This document shows, piece by piece, positions 1 through 8,488 of a stretch of 27,732 nucleotides of DNA (within the stretch, counting starts at the first letter, position 1; each line of letters starts with the position of its first letter). This DNA is from Clostridia bacterium (lineage in GTDB: Bacteria; Bacillota_A; Clostridia; Christensenellales; Aristaeellaceae), in contig BNUH01000037.1 in assembly GCA_025997215.1 (NCBI GenBank), positions 1 through 27,732 on the forward strand, given 5' to 3'. The position numbers were made by a program, and so were the translations under genes. The notes beneath the pieces were generated by a model. The model saw only the letters and a program-made list of their open reading frames with translations. It had not been told where the DNA came from and did no database searches.

Positions 1-22
1 TATGCGAACCATGTCCAGCGTA

Positions 23-904
23 TTACGTCAACCACTCCCGAAACACCAATCCCCGCGACGCCGTCCGCGTCGTCCAGCATCGCCGCCAGATGGGTACGAG
101 CCGCTCCCAGGCGTACTGCGCTGCCCACGCCGACGCGAATACCCCGAACACCGCCGACCCGCTGCCCGTCATCTGCGCGCGTATCGCGCCCAAGTGCTCC
201 AGCGCTTGGATCGCCTGCGCGATCTCGGGCCGCTGCTGGATGGCAACCGCCTGCAGCACATTTCCCATCGAGGCGCATATATGCGCCAGCGAACCCGCCC
301 GCGCCGCCCTGACCGCGCGCTCCTGATCCGGGCGTTTTGGCTGCACGTCCACCCATTCATCCCATTGCGAATAAATCTCGCGCGTGGATAATCCCCAGCA
401 TGGTTGAATTATAACCAAGTATGCGGGTCTGTTGACAGGCAGCCGCTCCAGCTTCTCGCCGACGCCCGTCGCGCGCTGTAGTCCGCCCGTCAGACAGAAT
501 GGCACGTCCGTGCCCAGTTCCAACCCAAACGCGCTAAGCTCCGCGTCCTTCAACCCTAATCGCCAGAATCGGTTCAGCCCGGCCAGCGTTGCCGCCGCGT
601 CCGCGCTGCCGCCGCCCATGCCGCCGCCTAGCGGCAGCCGCTTTGTCAGTATCACCCGCGCGCCAACGTTCAGTCCCAGCCGCTCCGATAGCAGCCGCAT
701 CGCCCGCAGCACCAGGTTGGTTTCGTCCGCCGTAACGCGCGTCGGGCCTTCCGCCCGCAGCTCGAACTCATCCGACCGCTCGAATTCCAGCGTGTCATAC
801 ATCTCCACCGATTGCATGAGCGTATCGAGCAGGTGGTATCCGTCGTCGCGCTTGCCCACTATATCCAGTGTCCAGTTGATCTTCCCGCGAGCCTTGACAC
901 GCAT
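23..904 (-). CDS. ispE: 4-diphosphocytidyl-2-C-methyl-D-erythritol kinase
   Basis: Cytosolic GHMP-family kinase that phosphorylates the 2-hydroxyl of CDP-methylerythritol with ATP in the MEP isoprenoid pathway. Visible: N-terminal RGKINWTLDI with the expected active-site Lys (K8), the ATP-binding loop PLGGGMGGGSADAA (about residues 91-104), GTDVPFC carrying the catalytic Asp (D133), and the C-terminal GHMP motif TGSGSAVFG. Length of 293 aa is normal. An in-frame GTG exists at 922, but the ATG at 904 is preferred: it has a GGGGG ribosome site about 9 nt upstream, and an extended -10 box at 933-938 would start transcription near 926, leaving no room for a site before the GTG. The gene is divergent from the dehydrogenase at 1044. 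The C-terminus (TTRTASRGLVF) resembles the usual T-x-T-x-x-RG-V ending, so the frame is sound. Confidence 0.93.
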   Translation of the reverse strand: MRVKARGKINWTLDIVGKRDDGYHLLDTLMQSVEMYDTLEFERSDEFELRAEGPTRVTADETNLVLRAMRLLSERLGLNVGARVILTKRLPLGGGMGGGSADAAATLAGLNRFWRLGLKDAELSAFGLELGTDVPFCLTGGLQRATGVGEKLERLPVNRPAYLVIIQPCWGLSTREIYSQWDEWVDVQPKRPDQERAVRAARAGSLAHICASMGNVLQAVAIQQRPEIAQAIQALEHLGAIRAQMTGSGSAVFGVFASAWAAQYAWERLVPIWRRCWTTRTASRGLVFREWLT

Positions 905-932
905 CCGGCTGCCCCCATTCACGAATTAGCTT

Positions 933-941
933 AGTATACCA
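933..941 (-). promoter_or_regulatory. Extended -10 promoter for ispE
   Basis: Reading the minus strand, the box is TGGTATACT: a TGn extension directly before TATACT (933-938). The region 17 nt further upstream reads TTCCTT, a poor -35, as often tolerated with an extended -10. Transcription would start near 926, giving a leader of about 22 nt to the ATG at 904. The same TGGTATACT box occurs before the zinc-ribbon gene and the Gfo/Idh gene. Confidence 0.5.
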
Positions 942-1043
942 CATTGCGACAAAATAAGGAAGGATTCCCGGGTCAGGATAGCGAATCATTCGAAAATGCA
1001 AGATAATACCATCCCATAATAGAAACGTGGATCGAGGTTGTTT

Positions 1044-2009
1044 ATGCTCAAATACATGCTCCTATGCAACACGCCGTTTTCCGCAGAACGCGATGCTTCG
1101 CTGGCCGCGCTCATACGGGATAATGGTTACGAACCAATCATCTTCCGAGATGGCTGCGCGATGCCCGAATTCCCATGGGACGAGTGCGTCGCGGCGCTGG
1201 GTTTAGTTCCCAACGAATTCCTGCCGCGTCTGCCCAGGCTTAAGTGGCTGCAGATGGCTTGGGCGGGTGTGGACTCGCTGCGCACGGCGGAATTCCCAAA
1301 CCCTGATGTTGTGATAACCAACGCGTCGGGCGGCTTCGGCCCCACGATAGCAGAATATATGCTGGGCGCGGCGCTGCTGATCATGCATAATTTCCACACG
1401 TATATAAACGTTAAACCGCTTAAAGAGTACAAACGCATAGGCTTCTCCACGACTTTCTACGGCGGCACGGTCGTAATGATCGGGCTGGGCGACATCGGCG
1501 GACGCTTCGCCAAGTACGCTAAAGCGTTAGGGGCAACCGTGTACGGCGTGCGCCGCACTGTCACAGCACCGCCGGAAGGCGTCGATGAGATCATCCCATA
1601 CGACAAACTGTTGGGCATACTGCCCAATGCCGACGTTGTAGCGATGTGCCTGCCCGCTACGCGTGAAACCGAAGGGTTGTTTAGCGCCGCCCACATCCAG
1701 GCGATGAAGCCAGGCAGCGTATTCATCAACGCCGGGCGAGGTTCAACGGTGGACGAGGCCGCTCTGATCCATGCGCTTGAGGCGCAAAACATAGCCGGGG
1801 CCGTCATCGACGTTACGCAGGTGGAGCCGCTGCCCAAGGACAGCCCGCTGTGGACGCTGGATAATGTCGTTATAACGCCTCATGTGGCTGGGCGTTCGGA
1901 CGATCCGACAAACGCCCGGTTGATTTATGAGATATTCGAGGATAATATAGTAAGATTCTGCCGCGGCGAACCGCTGCGGCACGTCGTGGATCTTGCGCGC
2001 GGATACTAA
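1044..2009 (+). CDS. D-isomer-specific 2-hydroxyacid dehydrogenase
   Basis: NAD(P)-dependent oxidoreductase converting a 2-keto acid to a D-2-hydroxy acid or the reverse; exact substrate unknown. The 321-aa protein shows the dinucleotide loop GLGDIG (147-152), the family signature around NAGRGSTVDEAAL with catalytic Arg232, then Glu261 (VEPLP) and catalytic His280 (TPHVAG). The second strand of the Rossmann fold ends VYGVRRT, with Arg where NAD-specific members have Asp, which hints at NADP(H) use as in glyoxylate/hydroxypyruvate reductases. The ATG at 1044 is chosen over an in-frame TTG at 1038 because GAGG at 1034-1037 sits 6 nt before it. The following membrane-protein gene begins within a few tens of bases, so the two may be co-transcribed. 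Confidence 0.9.
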   Translation: MLKYMLLCNTPFSAERDASLAALIRDNGYEPIIFRDGCAMPEFPWDECVAALGLVPNEFLPRLPRLKWLQMAWAGVDSLRTAEFPNPDVVITNASGGFGPTIAEYMLGAALLIMHNFHTYINVKPLKEYKRIGFSTTFYGGTVVMIGLGDIGGRFAKYAKALGATVYGVRRTVTAPPEGVDEIIPYDKLLGILPNADVVAMCLPATRETEGLFSAAHIQAMKPGSVFINAGRGSTVDEAALIHALEAQNIAGAVIDVTQVEPLPKDSPLWTLDNVVITPHVAGRSDDPTNARLIYEIFEDNIVRFCRGEPLRHVVDLARGY

Positions 2010-2020
2010 TATAACCATTA

Positions 2021-2557
2021 TTGCTTAAGAAGGTGGCGGATGCTTTGGCAGAGGCGATCGCGGTATTCCTTGAGAAGTACTTAAACCCGTATCTTGTGGT
2101 ATTCATTATATCCCTGCTGCCCGTGATCGAACTGCGCGGCGGGCTGATCGTAGCCAGCGTGCTGGGGCTGAATTGGTGGCTGGCCGCCATCGTCTGCATG
2201 GCCGGGAATATGCTGCCGGTGCCGTTCGTCGTCATATTCGGCAAGCGTATCCTCGTTTACTGGAGCGAGCACGGCCGCATCAAGTTGGTGCGGCGCGGTG
2301 CGAGGTGGATGCGGAATAAGGCCCAGCATGTTGGCCAACGCTGGGCGCGCAGGTACCCTCGAAAGGTGTGGCTGGGCATATTGATTTTCGTGGGGATACC
2401 GCTGCCGGGCACGGGCGCGTGGACCGCCGCGATCGCCAGCACGCTGATGGGCCTGCGCACGAAGTACGTGACGCTGCCGATCTGCCTTGGCGTGATCCTA
2501 GCGTGCGCCGCCATGCTGCTGCTGGCGTACGTGCTGCCTGGGTTGTTTGCGCTGTGA
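2021..2557 (+). CDS. COG2426-type small integral membrane protein ('small multi-drug export' family)
   Basis: Predicted inner-membrane protein of about 170-178 aa with roughly four membrane segments. It carries the two family hallmarks: PVIELRGGLIVA in the first helical hairpin and PLPGTGAWTAAI in the second half, with a basic cytoplasmic loop (RRGARWMRNK) between. Family members are annotated as small multi-drug export proteins, but the transported substrate is not established. The start is unclear: TTG at 2021 has no good ribosome site, GTG at 2033 is possible, and TTG at 2045 is preceded at the right distance by AAGGTGG (2030-2036). All three keep the membrane core. It converges on the ATPase gene with a 7-nt gap. 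Confidence 0.8.
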   Translation: MLKKVADALAEAIAVFLEKYLNPYLVVFIISLLPVIELRGGLIVASVLGLNWWLAAIVCMAGNMLPVPFVVIFGKRILVYWSEHGRIKLVRRGARWMRNKAQHVGQRWARRYPRKVWLGILIFVGIPLPGTGAWTAAIASTLMGLRTKYVTLPICLGVILACAAMLLLAYVLPGLFAL

Positions 2558-2564
2558 GGATTTC

Positions 2565-3311
2565 CTAGTCGTCGGCAAGCAAATGCCGGAGCATTCTTCC
2601 AGGGTTATCCAGAAACATCCGTGTAATCTGGTAGTGTTCGGTTTCACGGTAATCCACCGTGCGGATACCCTCCTCATCGAGCAGGATCACTTCCGCACCT
2701 GGGAAAGCCATCAGTATGGGCGAATGTGTAGCTATGATGAATTGCGAATGATTATTCACCAATAATTGAATGTGCGCGAGCAGTGTCAACAGACGGCTGG
2801 GCGACAGCGCGGATTCCGGTTCATCCATCAGATACAAGCCGTTGCCGACGAATCGATGCTGCACCAGCGCGAGGATGCTCTCGCCATGCGACTGCGTATG
2901 CATCGAGCGCGCGCCGTAGTTTGGGCTGCCGCGCGTATTGAACTGATCCTGAAACACCTCATCGATGTAGCTGGCCGTATTATAGAAGCTCTCCGCGCGC
3001 AGGAAGAAGCCGTCCGGCGGCGTGGATCCACGGGATATAGTTATGTATTTGTACAAATCAGAATGCGTCGTGTTGGTCTCGAACCGGAAGTTGCGCGTGC
3101 CGCCTTCGGGATTGAATCCAGACTTGACGGCGATGGCTTCGAGCAGCGTGGACTTGCCCGTCCCGTTTTCACCCACCAGGAAAGTGACCGCTTTGTCGAA
3201 ATCCAAGCCGCCCAAGCTGTCCAGGCTGCGGACGACGGGCAGGTTCCGGAGGTATGAATCCTCCTCGATCGGCTTGCTCAACCAAACACTGCTGATATAA
3301 TTGCGGGTCAT
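2565..3311 (-). CDS. Small AAA-type ATPase (COG3910-like)
   Basis: Single-domain ABC/SMC-like ATPase of 248 aa. Visible motifs in order: Walker A GENGTGKST (48-56), a signature-like SHGES (141-145), Walker B GLYLMDEPES (158-167, Asp163/Glu164) and the switch His196 in IIATHSP. This matches the stand-alone predicted ATPases of COG3910, whose physiological partner is generally unknown; relatives of this fold occur in defence and repair systems, but nothing here ties it to either. The open frame extends upstream to 3542 with a low-complexity Ala/Ile-rich stretch. The ATG at 3311 is chosen because TGAGGTGA lies a few bases before it and the conserved domain starts there. It is divergent from the Cys-rich gene at 3426 and convergent with the membrane protein. 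Confidence 0.85.
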   Translation of the reverse strand: MTRNYISSVWLSKPIEEDSYLRNLPVVRSLDSLGGLDFDKAVTFLVGENGTGKSTLLEAIAVKSGFNPEGGTRNFRFETNTTHSDLYKYITISRGSTPPDGFFLRAESFYNTASYIDEVFQDQFNTRGSPNYGARSMHTQSHGESILALVQHRFVGNGLYLMDEPESALSPSRLLTLLAHIQLLVNNHSQFIIATHSPILMAFPGAEVILLDEEGIRTVDYRETEHYQITRMFLDNPGRMLRHLLADD

Positions 3312-3425
3312 GTTCACCTCAGATGATCCAATCATTGATCCATTTATAACCGAACACATCACGGGATTGCACATACATATATATGGGGATATATCCATCC
3401 CCACCTCATCGATTGGGGGTATATT
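3312..3425. promoter_or_regulatory. Divergent intergenic region with palindromes
   Basis: The 114-nt region between the ATPase and the Cys-rich gene is AT-rich and must hold both promoters. It contains the palindrome GGATATATCC, the inverted pair GGGGAT/ATCCCC around it, and TGATCCA/TTGATCCA repeats. GGGGG at 3415-3419 is the ribosome site of the downstream gene and could pair with CCCC at about 3399-3402. No consensus sigma70 promoter was found by eye. Confidence 0.3.
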
Positions 3426-4283
3426 ATGTACGATCGGAATTATTATGAATATGATGATAACCGCTCCTGGCACTGCCACCGACCCCGCCGCTGCCGCTGC
3501 CGTTATGAATGCGGCCGCTGCGGTTGCTGTTGCGGCTGGCATAGCGGAGACGGCGACGGCAATGGAGATGGCGGAAACGGCGGCGGCGGTTCGCGGATTC
3601 CACGGCTCAAGCCGAACCTGACGAATGATACAGCCATCTGCCTCGACACCGATCCGAAGCAGTTAATCATTTCAGGCAGCGGCGGCGTACCCGGCGGCTA
3701 TGTGCATGTTCTGCTAAGGCGGAACGACACAGACTTCTCACTTCTGTATCCTGAAAGAGATTCAAGCGAGAATATCGTGCATGCCAACGGGAACTGGACG
3801 CTGACGCTGCGGCTGGATGCGAACACGAGGAACGTCGTCGGCCTGGAAGCCGGGCAATATTACGCGGCATTCACCGAGACGAACGCGCAGGGGAACGTGC
3901 TGCTCGAAGCAGGCAACAACGTCTGGATAAACATCAAATCCTGCGAAAAAGCCGAGCTGAAATTCAACTTTTCAGAGGGGCAGACGCTGTCGTGCAGCGG
4001 CGGCGCGCTGACCTTATCCGGATATGGCGCGGGCGCGAACGCCGAGATCAACGTCTGGCTGACGCGCAAGAGCAACGGTGCAATCGTGAGAATGATCGTG
4101 GGTCACGCCGATCAGAATGGCATATGGTCCGCGACGCTGAATTCAGCGCAGGTCGGGCCGTATGTAGGCGCGCCTTGTATCCCAGACGGCGACTACTATG
4201 TTTTTGCGTACCAAACCCAATACGACGGGTTTATGCGCGAATCCCAGAAGATAACGGTGCACATCAGCAATTGTTGTGCATAA
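3426..4283 (+). CDS. Cys/His-rich protein with two related beta-type modules, function unknown
   Basis: Not recognised as a known family. The 285-aa product starts with a Tyr/Asp-rich tip, then a Cys cluster (C17, C23, C25, C29, C32, C34, C35, C36, flanked by H16, H18, H39), then a Gly/Asp linker (about 40-56). The rest is two similar modules of about 105 residues (about 66-172 and 180-283). Each has Cys near its start, L-x-x-SG-x-G, a V-x-L strand, NG-x-W with a following L strand, G-x-YY-x-AF/FAY and an I-x-x-C ending. No signal peptide or membrane segment is present. The Cys cluster could bind metal or cross-link by disulfides; a spore-coat or surface-layer role is a guess from this architecture in a spore former. 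GGGGG (3415-3419) sits 6 nt before the ATG. Confidence 0.75.
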   Translation: MYDRNYYEYDDNRSWHCHRPRRCRCRYECGRCGCCCGWHSGDGDGNGDGGNGGGGSRIPRLKPNLTNDTAICLDTDPKQLIISGSGGVPGGYVHVLLRRNDTDFSLLYPERDSSENIVHANGNWTLTLRLDANTRNVVGLEAGQYYAAFTETNAQGNVLLEAGNNVWINIKSCEKAELKFNFSEGQTLSCSGGALTLSGYGAGANAEINVWLTRKSNGAIVRMIVGHADQNGIWSATLNSAQVGPYVGAPCIPDGDYYVFAYQTQYDGFMRESQKITVHISNCCA

Positions 4284-4293
4284 AACTACGAAT

Positions 4294-4329
4294 CTATTCG
4301 ACAATAGACGCAAGTCTGTTGTCGAATAG
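4294..4329. terminator. Bidirectional hairpin between convergent genes
   Basis: Perfect 11-bp outer stem CTATTCGACAA/TTGTCGAATAG, one mismatch, then AGAC/GTCT closed by a GCAA tetraloop. It lies between the ends of the Cys-rich gene (+) and oppF (-). Short T runs follow on both sides (GTTTTAC on the + strand; GTTTTA beyond 4290 on the - strand), so it may terminate both, if weakly. Confidence 0.65.
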
Positions 4330-4332
4330 GTT

Positions 4333-5304
4333 TTACACGGACGTCCACCTGCCGAACTCCGCTTCAGTGGACAGCAGGAAGTGTGTACCCTCTACCAATC
4401 GCAGCTGACCCTCGTTGTAAACGATGCCCTGCGCATTCATGTCGTACGGTTTGGCCGTGCGATTCTTTTCATAGATGGGGTTGGGATGCGGTATCGCCTG
4501 GATCAGCGAGCGCGTGTACGGATGCAGCGGCCTGTCGAATATCTCCGATTTCGTGCCCGTCTCAACCAAATGCCCGCGATGGAGCACCCCAATCCGGTCG
4601 GACAGGTACTTGACCATCGACAGATCATGAGCTATGAACATGTAGGACGTCTTGGTTTCCCGCTGGATTGTTCGCATAAGGTTCACAATCTGCGCCTGGA
4701 TGGAGACATCCAGCGCGCTGATGGCCTCGTCTGCGATGATCAGGTCGGGCTTTAGAATCAGCGCGCGAGCGATGCCGATCCTCTGCCGCTGTCCGCCCGA
4801 GAATTGGTGCGGGTATCGGTTGGCGTGATCGGGCGACAACCCCACCTTCTCCAGCATGGCGTAGACCAGGTCGCTCCGCTCGCCGCGCGATAGGGCGAAC
4901 CCGTTCAGATCCAAGCCCTGCGCGATTATGTCCAGCGCCTTTTTTCGCGGGTTCAGGCAGGACATGGGGTCTTGGTATATCATCTGCATCTTGGTGCGCA
5001 GCATCTTGCGGTCGTGTTCGTTCAAGCGGCCGGATACACAGCGCCCGTTGAATTCGACATTCCCCGCCGTCGGTTCGTATAACCGTATAACCGTTCTGCC
5101 GATGGTGGACTTGCCGCTGCCGGATTCACCCACCAATCCATAGGTCTCGTTTCGGTAAATCTGGAATGTAACGCCGTCCACGGCGCGCACAACGTGTCCG
5201 CGCTTCAATGGGAAGTACTGCTTCAACCCGTCCACCGATAGAAGAGGCTGACGGCTTGAAGCGTCTGCATAATTATTCATAGCATTATTCATAGCAGCAT
5301 TCAT
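4333..5304 (-). CDS. oppF: Oligopeptide/dipeptide ABC importer ATP-binding protein (OppF/DppF type)
   Basis: Cytoplasmic ATPase subunit of the peptide importer. The 323-aa protein has Walker A GESGSGKS, the Q-loop DPMSCLNPR, the ABC signature FSGGQRQRIGIARAL, Walker B LIIADEAISALD, and switch His in MFIAHDLS, followed by the OppF/DppF C-terminal extension (RPLHPYTRSLIQAIPHP). The start ATG overlaps the oppD stop by 4 nt (ATGA) and has GGAGGTGG just upstream; the N-terminus [12 protein letters not shown] is repetitive and holds alternative ATGs. It is the last gene of the operon, followed by the hairpin at 4294-4329. The last residues of the gene are not conserved. Confidence 0.93.
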   Translation of the reverse strand: MNAAMNNAMNNYADASSRQPLLSVDGLKQYFPLKRGHVVRAVDGVTFQIYRNETYGLVGESGSGKSTIGRTVIRLYEPTAGNVEFNGRCVSGRLNEHDRKMLRTKMQMIYQDPMSCLNPRKKALDIIAQGLDLNGFALSRGERSDLVYAMLEKVGLSPDHANRYPHQFSGGQRQRIGIARALILKPDLIIADEAISALDVSIQAQIVNLMRTIQRETKTSYMFIAHDLSMVKYLSDRIGVLHRGHLVETGTKSEIFDRPLHPYTRSLIQAIPHPNPIYEKNRTAKPYDMNAQGIVYNEGQLRLVEGTHFLLSTEAEFGRWTSV

Positions 5305-6392
5305 GCTCCGCCACCTCCGGCCGCCTTGGAACCCTGAAGCATTCGCTCAATCCTCGAGCGCAGCGCGATGGGCATATCCAGCCTTGGCGCGTTGGGATGG
5401 AGCAGCCATGTCGCGGCCTCGTGGGTTTCCGATATCCTGAACATCGGCGGATCGATCCGCCTGTCGATATTCAGCGCATACTGGTTCCTCGGCGCGAACG
5501 CGTCGCCCGGTTGGTCGCCTATCAGATTGGGCGGGCTGCCCGGTATCGTGTACAAAACGTCGTCCGCCTGGTCCATATCGGGTATGGCTGACAACAACCC
5601 CCACGTGTACGGGTGCCGCGCGTCGTAGAATATCTCGTTGGTTGTGCCGCGCTCGACAATCCGTCCCGCATACATCACCGCGACGCGATCCGCGACCTTC
5701 GCCACCACGCCCATATCATGGGTGATGTACAGCACGCTAAGCCCCATCTTGCGCTGGATATTCTGTATAAGCTCCAGTATTTTCGCCTGGATGGTGACAT
5801 CCAGCGCGGTGGTCGGCTCGTCGCAGATCAGCAGCTCCGGCCCGCACGCCAGCGCGATAGCGATTACAACCCGCTGCCGCATCCCGCCGGATAGTTGATG
5901 CGGGTAATTCTTCATTCGCTTCGCGGGTTCAGGAATGCCCACCAACTCCAGTAGCTCCACGGCGCGCGCCCAAGCGTCGCGCGGACGCAGTTTCAAGTGA
6001 AGCCGCATGCCTTCCATCAGCTGGCTGCCTATCGACAGCACGGGATTCAACGATGTCATCGGATCCTGAAACACCATCGCGATGTGCTTGCCGTTGATCT
6101 CCCGGCGATGTTCCGCACGCGTCATGGATAGCAGCTGCCACTCCAGCGTGTTCCCGTTCTTGAATTGCCGGAACGTTATGCCCCCATCGTCGATGGTGCC
6201 GTTGGAGCTTAATATCCCCATGATGGTCTTGACCGTTACCGATTTCCCGCTGCCCGACTCACCCACGATAGCCAGCGTCTCACCCTTGCCCAGCGTGAGA
6301 TCCACGTGCCTGACCGCGCGTACCATACCCTCGGCCGTCTTGAACGACACCGAGAGGTTTTTGATATCGAGGATGTTCTGTAATGTTTCCAT
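5301..6392 (-). CDS. oppD: Oligopeptide/dipeptide ABC importer ATP-binding protein (OppD/DppD type)
   Basis: Partner ATPase of OppF. Visible: Walker [10 protein letters not shown]-loop [10 protein letters not shown], signature [15 protein letters not shown], Walker [13 protein letters not shown], switch His in ITHDMGVV, and the OppD-type C-terminal region ([11 protein letters not shown] followed by a poorly conserved stretch that here lacks the usual Cys cluster, reading FAPRNQYAL). An extra loop occurs after Walker A (about residues 75-100, [12 protein letters not shown]). Two ATGs are possible; the second (6392) lies 6 nt after GAGGAGG, while the first (6398) touches the ribosome site. The gap to oppC is about 10-15 nt. 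Confidence 0.92.
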   Translation of the reverse strand: METLQNILDIKNLSVSFKTAEGMVRAVRHVDLTLGKGETLAIVGESGSGKSVTVKTIMGILSSNGTIDDGGITFRQFKNGNTLEWQLLSMTRAEHRREINGKHIAMVFQDPMTSLNPVLSIGSQLMEGMRLHLKLRPRDAWARAVELLELVGIPEPAKRMKNYPHQLSGGMRQRVVIAIALACGPELLICDEPTTALDVTIQAKILELIQNIQRKMGLSVLYITHDMGVVAKVADRVAVMYAGRIVERGTTNEIFYDARHPYTWGLLSAIPDMDQADDVLYTIPGSPPNLIGDQPGDAFAPRNQYALNIDRRIDPPMFRISETHEAATWLLHPNAPRLDMPIALRSRIERMLQGSKAAGGGGA

Positions 6393-6407
6393 AATCATCC
6401 TCCTCGA

Positions 6408-7457
6408 TCAGCGCTCGCGCATGCGCGGATCGAATGCGTCGCGCAGTCCATCCGCCAGCAGGTTGAAGCACAGCATCAGCAGGCCCAGCACTATCACCGG
6501 GAACAGTATCATGTATGGGTGCGTGGTCAGCGACTTATACGCCTCCGATATCAGCGTGCCCAGCGACGCGCCGGGCACCGGGATCCCAATGCCGATGAAC
6601 GCGAAAAACGCCTCCGTAAAAATCGCGTTTGGTATGCTGAACATCGACATAATCAGCAGTTGGCCGAATATGTTAGGCAGAATTTCGCGAAATATCAGGT
6701 AGAAGTCACGCGCGCCCAGTGTCCTGGCCGCGAGCACGAATTCCTGCTCCTTTAGCTTTAATATCTGCGCGCGGGCGACGCGGCTCATCCCTATCCAGCC
6801 CGTTATCATCAGCGCCAGCGTGATGGACATCAGGCCTGGTCGCATAACGATTATGAGTAACGTCACGATTATCAGGTTTGGAATACCGTTGAGTACCTCG
6901 ACGATACGCTGCATGATCAGGTCAACCTTACCGCCGAAAAATCCCGATATCAAGCCGTAACCCATGCCGAACAGCATATCCACCGCCACAGCTATGAACG
7001 CGATATACAGCGACACCCGAGTGCCCGCCCATACCCGCGTGAAGATATCGCGGCCCAGCGTATCCGTCCCAAACCAGTAGTATGTGCTCTCGCCGCCGGG
7101 CACATCGGCGTATTTGTTGACCTCTCTGCCTCCGGTGGATGTGTGCAGCACTTCCTTGCCGTTGAATACGCCCAGCTTTTCCAGGCCTGGAATCCTTGGC
7201 GCCATGCTCTCATGGCCCGTAGTCTGGCCGTCATACGTGTAGCCGTTCAAATTAGTACCTATGAGCGCCATAAATATCATCAATATAATGAATATCAAGC
7301 CCGCTACGCTGCCCTTGTTGCGGGCGAATCTGGTAAGCACATCCTTCCAGAATGGCTGGCTGTGGCTGACGCTGTCCAGCTGGCTGACCGCTGCGCCGCC
7401 TACGAATTCAAAGTCGTTAGAGAGAAAGGTTATATTGGTATCAGTCAAGCGCGACAT
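6408..7457 (-). CDS. oppC: Peptide ABC importer permease (OppC/DppC type)
   Basis: Inner-membrane permease subunit of 349 aa with about six membrane segments. The N-terminal cytoplasmic tail and first helix (FARNKGSVAGLIFIILMIFMALIG) match the OppC N-terminal domain. A long periplasmic-side loop (about 70-125) follows, then FGTDTLGRDIFTRVWAGTRVSL, the typical start of the binding-protein-dependent transport domain. The EAA loop that contacts the ATPases reads EFVLAARTLGARDFYLIFREILPN. It ends DAFDPRMRER as in family members. The start overlaps the end of oppB by 17 nt, so translation is probably coupled. Confidence 0.93.
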   Translation of the reverse strand: MSRLTDTNITFLSNDFEFVGGAAVSQLDSVSHSQPFWKDVLTRFARNKGSVAGLIFIILMIFMALIGTNLNGYTYDGQTTGHESMAPRIPGLEKLGVFNGKEVLHTSTGGREVNKYADVPGGESTYYWFGTDTLGRDIFTRVWAGTRVSLYIAFIAVAVDMLFGMGYGLISGFFGGKVDLIMQRIVEVLNGIPNLIIVTLLIIVMRPGLMSITLALMITGWIGMSRVARAQILKLKEQEFVLAARTLGARDFYLIFREILPNIFGQLLIMSMFSIPNAIFTEAFFAFIGIGIPVPGASLGTLISEAYKSLTTHPYMILFPVIVLGLLMLCFNLLADGLRDAFDPRMRER

Positions 7458-8385
7458 CTCCCTTCGTTAGGCGGATGCGCGGATCGATCACGCCGTACAG
7501 GATATCCACCACCAGCATTATGCCGATGTACATGAGGCTGTATAGGAATGACAGCGTAGCTATCACATTATAATCGTTCGATTGTATAGCGTTTACCAAA
7601 AGTTGGCCGATCCCCGGTATGGAGAATATCTTCTCGATGACCAGGCTGCCCGTCATCAATCCCACGATCAGCGGCGCGAGCACGGTGATGATGGGGATCA
7701 GCGCATTGCGCAGCGCGTGCCTGAATATCAGGTTGAACCCGCCGACGCCCTTGGTCTCGGCTAGCTGCATGTAGTCGGAATCCAGCACCTCGAGCATCTC
7801 GGTGCGGGTGAATCTCGCGACCGTTGCCATTGTGAACATGGCCAGTGATATGGTAGGCAGCACCGTGGATCTGAATGCGCGCTGCTGTTGATACAACATC
7901 GGGAACCAACCCGCCTTGAATCCCAGCAGATAGCTCAAACCCAGCGCGAATACGTATGATGGTATACTGATTCCAAGGACCGATATGATGGTCATCACGG
8001 GATCAACCCAGGTGTTATGCTTTATCGCAGCGACTAGGCCCAGGAGCAGACCCAGCACAGCGCCAGTGACAACAGCCTGACCGCCAAGCCTTATTGATAC
8101 GGGGAGCCGAGTCTTGAGCAGATCGGTAATGGGCGTATTCTTGGATATGGCATATGACACGCCAAAGTCACCCGTTAGCATATTCTTGATATAATTGAGG
8201 AAGCGCACCATCATCGGCCGATCCAGGCCGTACTTCGCGCTGATGATAGCGCGTTGAGCGTCGGACAACTTCTCATCGTTGAACGGCGAACCCGGCAGGA
8301 ATTCCATCAATAAGAACAATATGAACAGTATCGCCAGCAGCGTAAGCGCGGCGATAGCAACGCGGGTGATAATATACCGCCGCAT
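7441..8385 (-). CDS. oppB: Peptide ABC importer permease (OppB/DppB type)
   Basis: Membrane permease of 314 aa with about six membrane segments. The N-terminus MRRYIITRVAIAALTLLAILFILFLL is cut by the usual OppB pattern, followed by MEFLPGSPF, YGLDRPMMVRFLNYIKN and GDFGVSY, all typical. The EAA loop reads DYMQLAETKGVGGFNLIFRHALRN. The C-terminus VVDILYGVIDPRIRL is also typical. It follows oppA after a 103-nt gap that carries a strong hairpin. Confidence 0.93.
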   Translation of the reverse strand: MRRYIITRVAIAALTLLAILFILFLLMEFLPGSPFNDEKLSDAQRAIISAKYGLDRPMMVRFLNYIKNMLTGDFGVSYAISKNTPITDLLKTRLPVSIRLGGQAVVTGAVLGLLLGLVAAIKHNTWVDPVMTIISVLGISIPSYVFALGLSYLLGFKAGWFPMLYQQQRAFRSTVLPTISLAMFTMATVARFTRTEMLEVLDSDYMQLAETKGVGGFNLIFRHALRNALIPIITVLAPLIVGLMTGSLVIEKIFSIPGIGQLLVNAIQSNDYNVIATLSFLYSLMYIGIMLVVDILYGVIDPRIRLTKGDVALD

Positions 8386-8424
8386 ATATCTCAGGCCTTT
8401 CCATACCGGCGTGCCGGGAATTTA

Positions 8425-8453
8425 GGAAGAGACCGCTGGAGGCGGTCCCTTCC
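8425..8453 (-). promoter_or_regulatory. Intercistronic hairpin between oppA and oppB
   Basis: Stem GGAAG-x-GACCGC with its complement GCGGTC-x-CTTCC around a 5-nt loop, 11 pairs with one mismatch. There is no T run on either side, so it is more likely a transcript-stabilising or processing hairpin than a full terminator. Such hairpins after the binding-protein gene commonly keep its level above that of the permeases. Confidence 0.6.
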
Positions 8454-8488
8454 ATATTAAACGTACCAATTACGATCGGAATTGTCGG

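Noticed and set aside
1..130. Possible frameshift near the ispE C-terminus (another frame stays open and Ala-rich to the window edge)
   Set aside because: The annotated frame ends TTRTASRGLVFREW, matching the usual T-x-T-x-x-RG-V ending of IspE, and the length is normal.
2766..3257. Open frame antisense to the AAA ATPase
   Set aside because: The ATPase carries Walker A, signature and Walker B motifs on the other strand.
3312..3542. Upstream extension of the ATPase to 3542
   Set aside because: The added residues are a low-complexity Ala/Ile-rich antisense reading of the Cys-rich gene; ATG 3311 has its own TGAGGTGA site.
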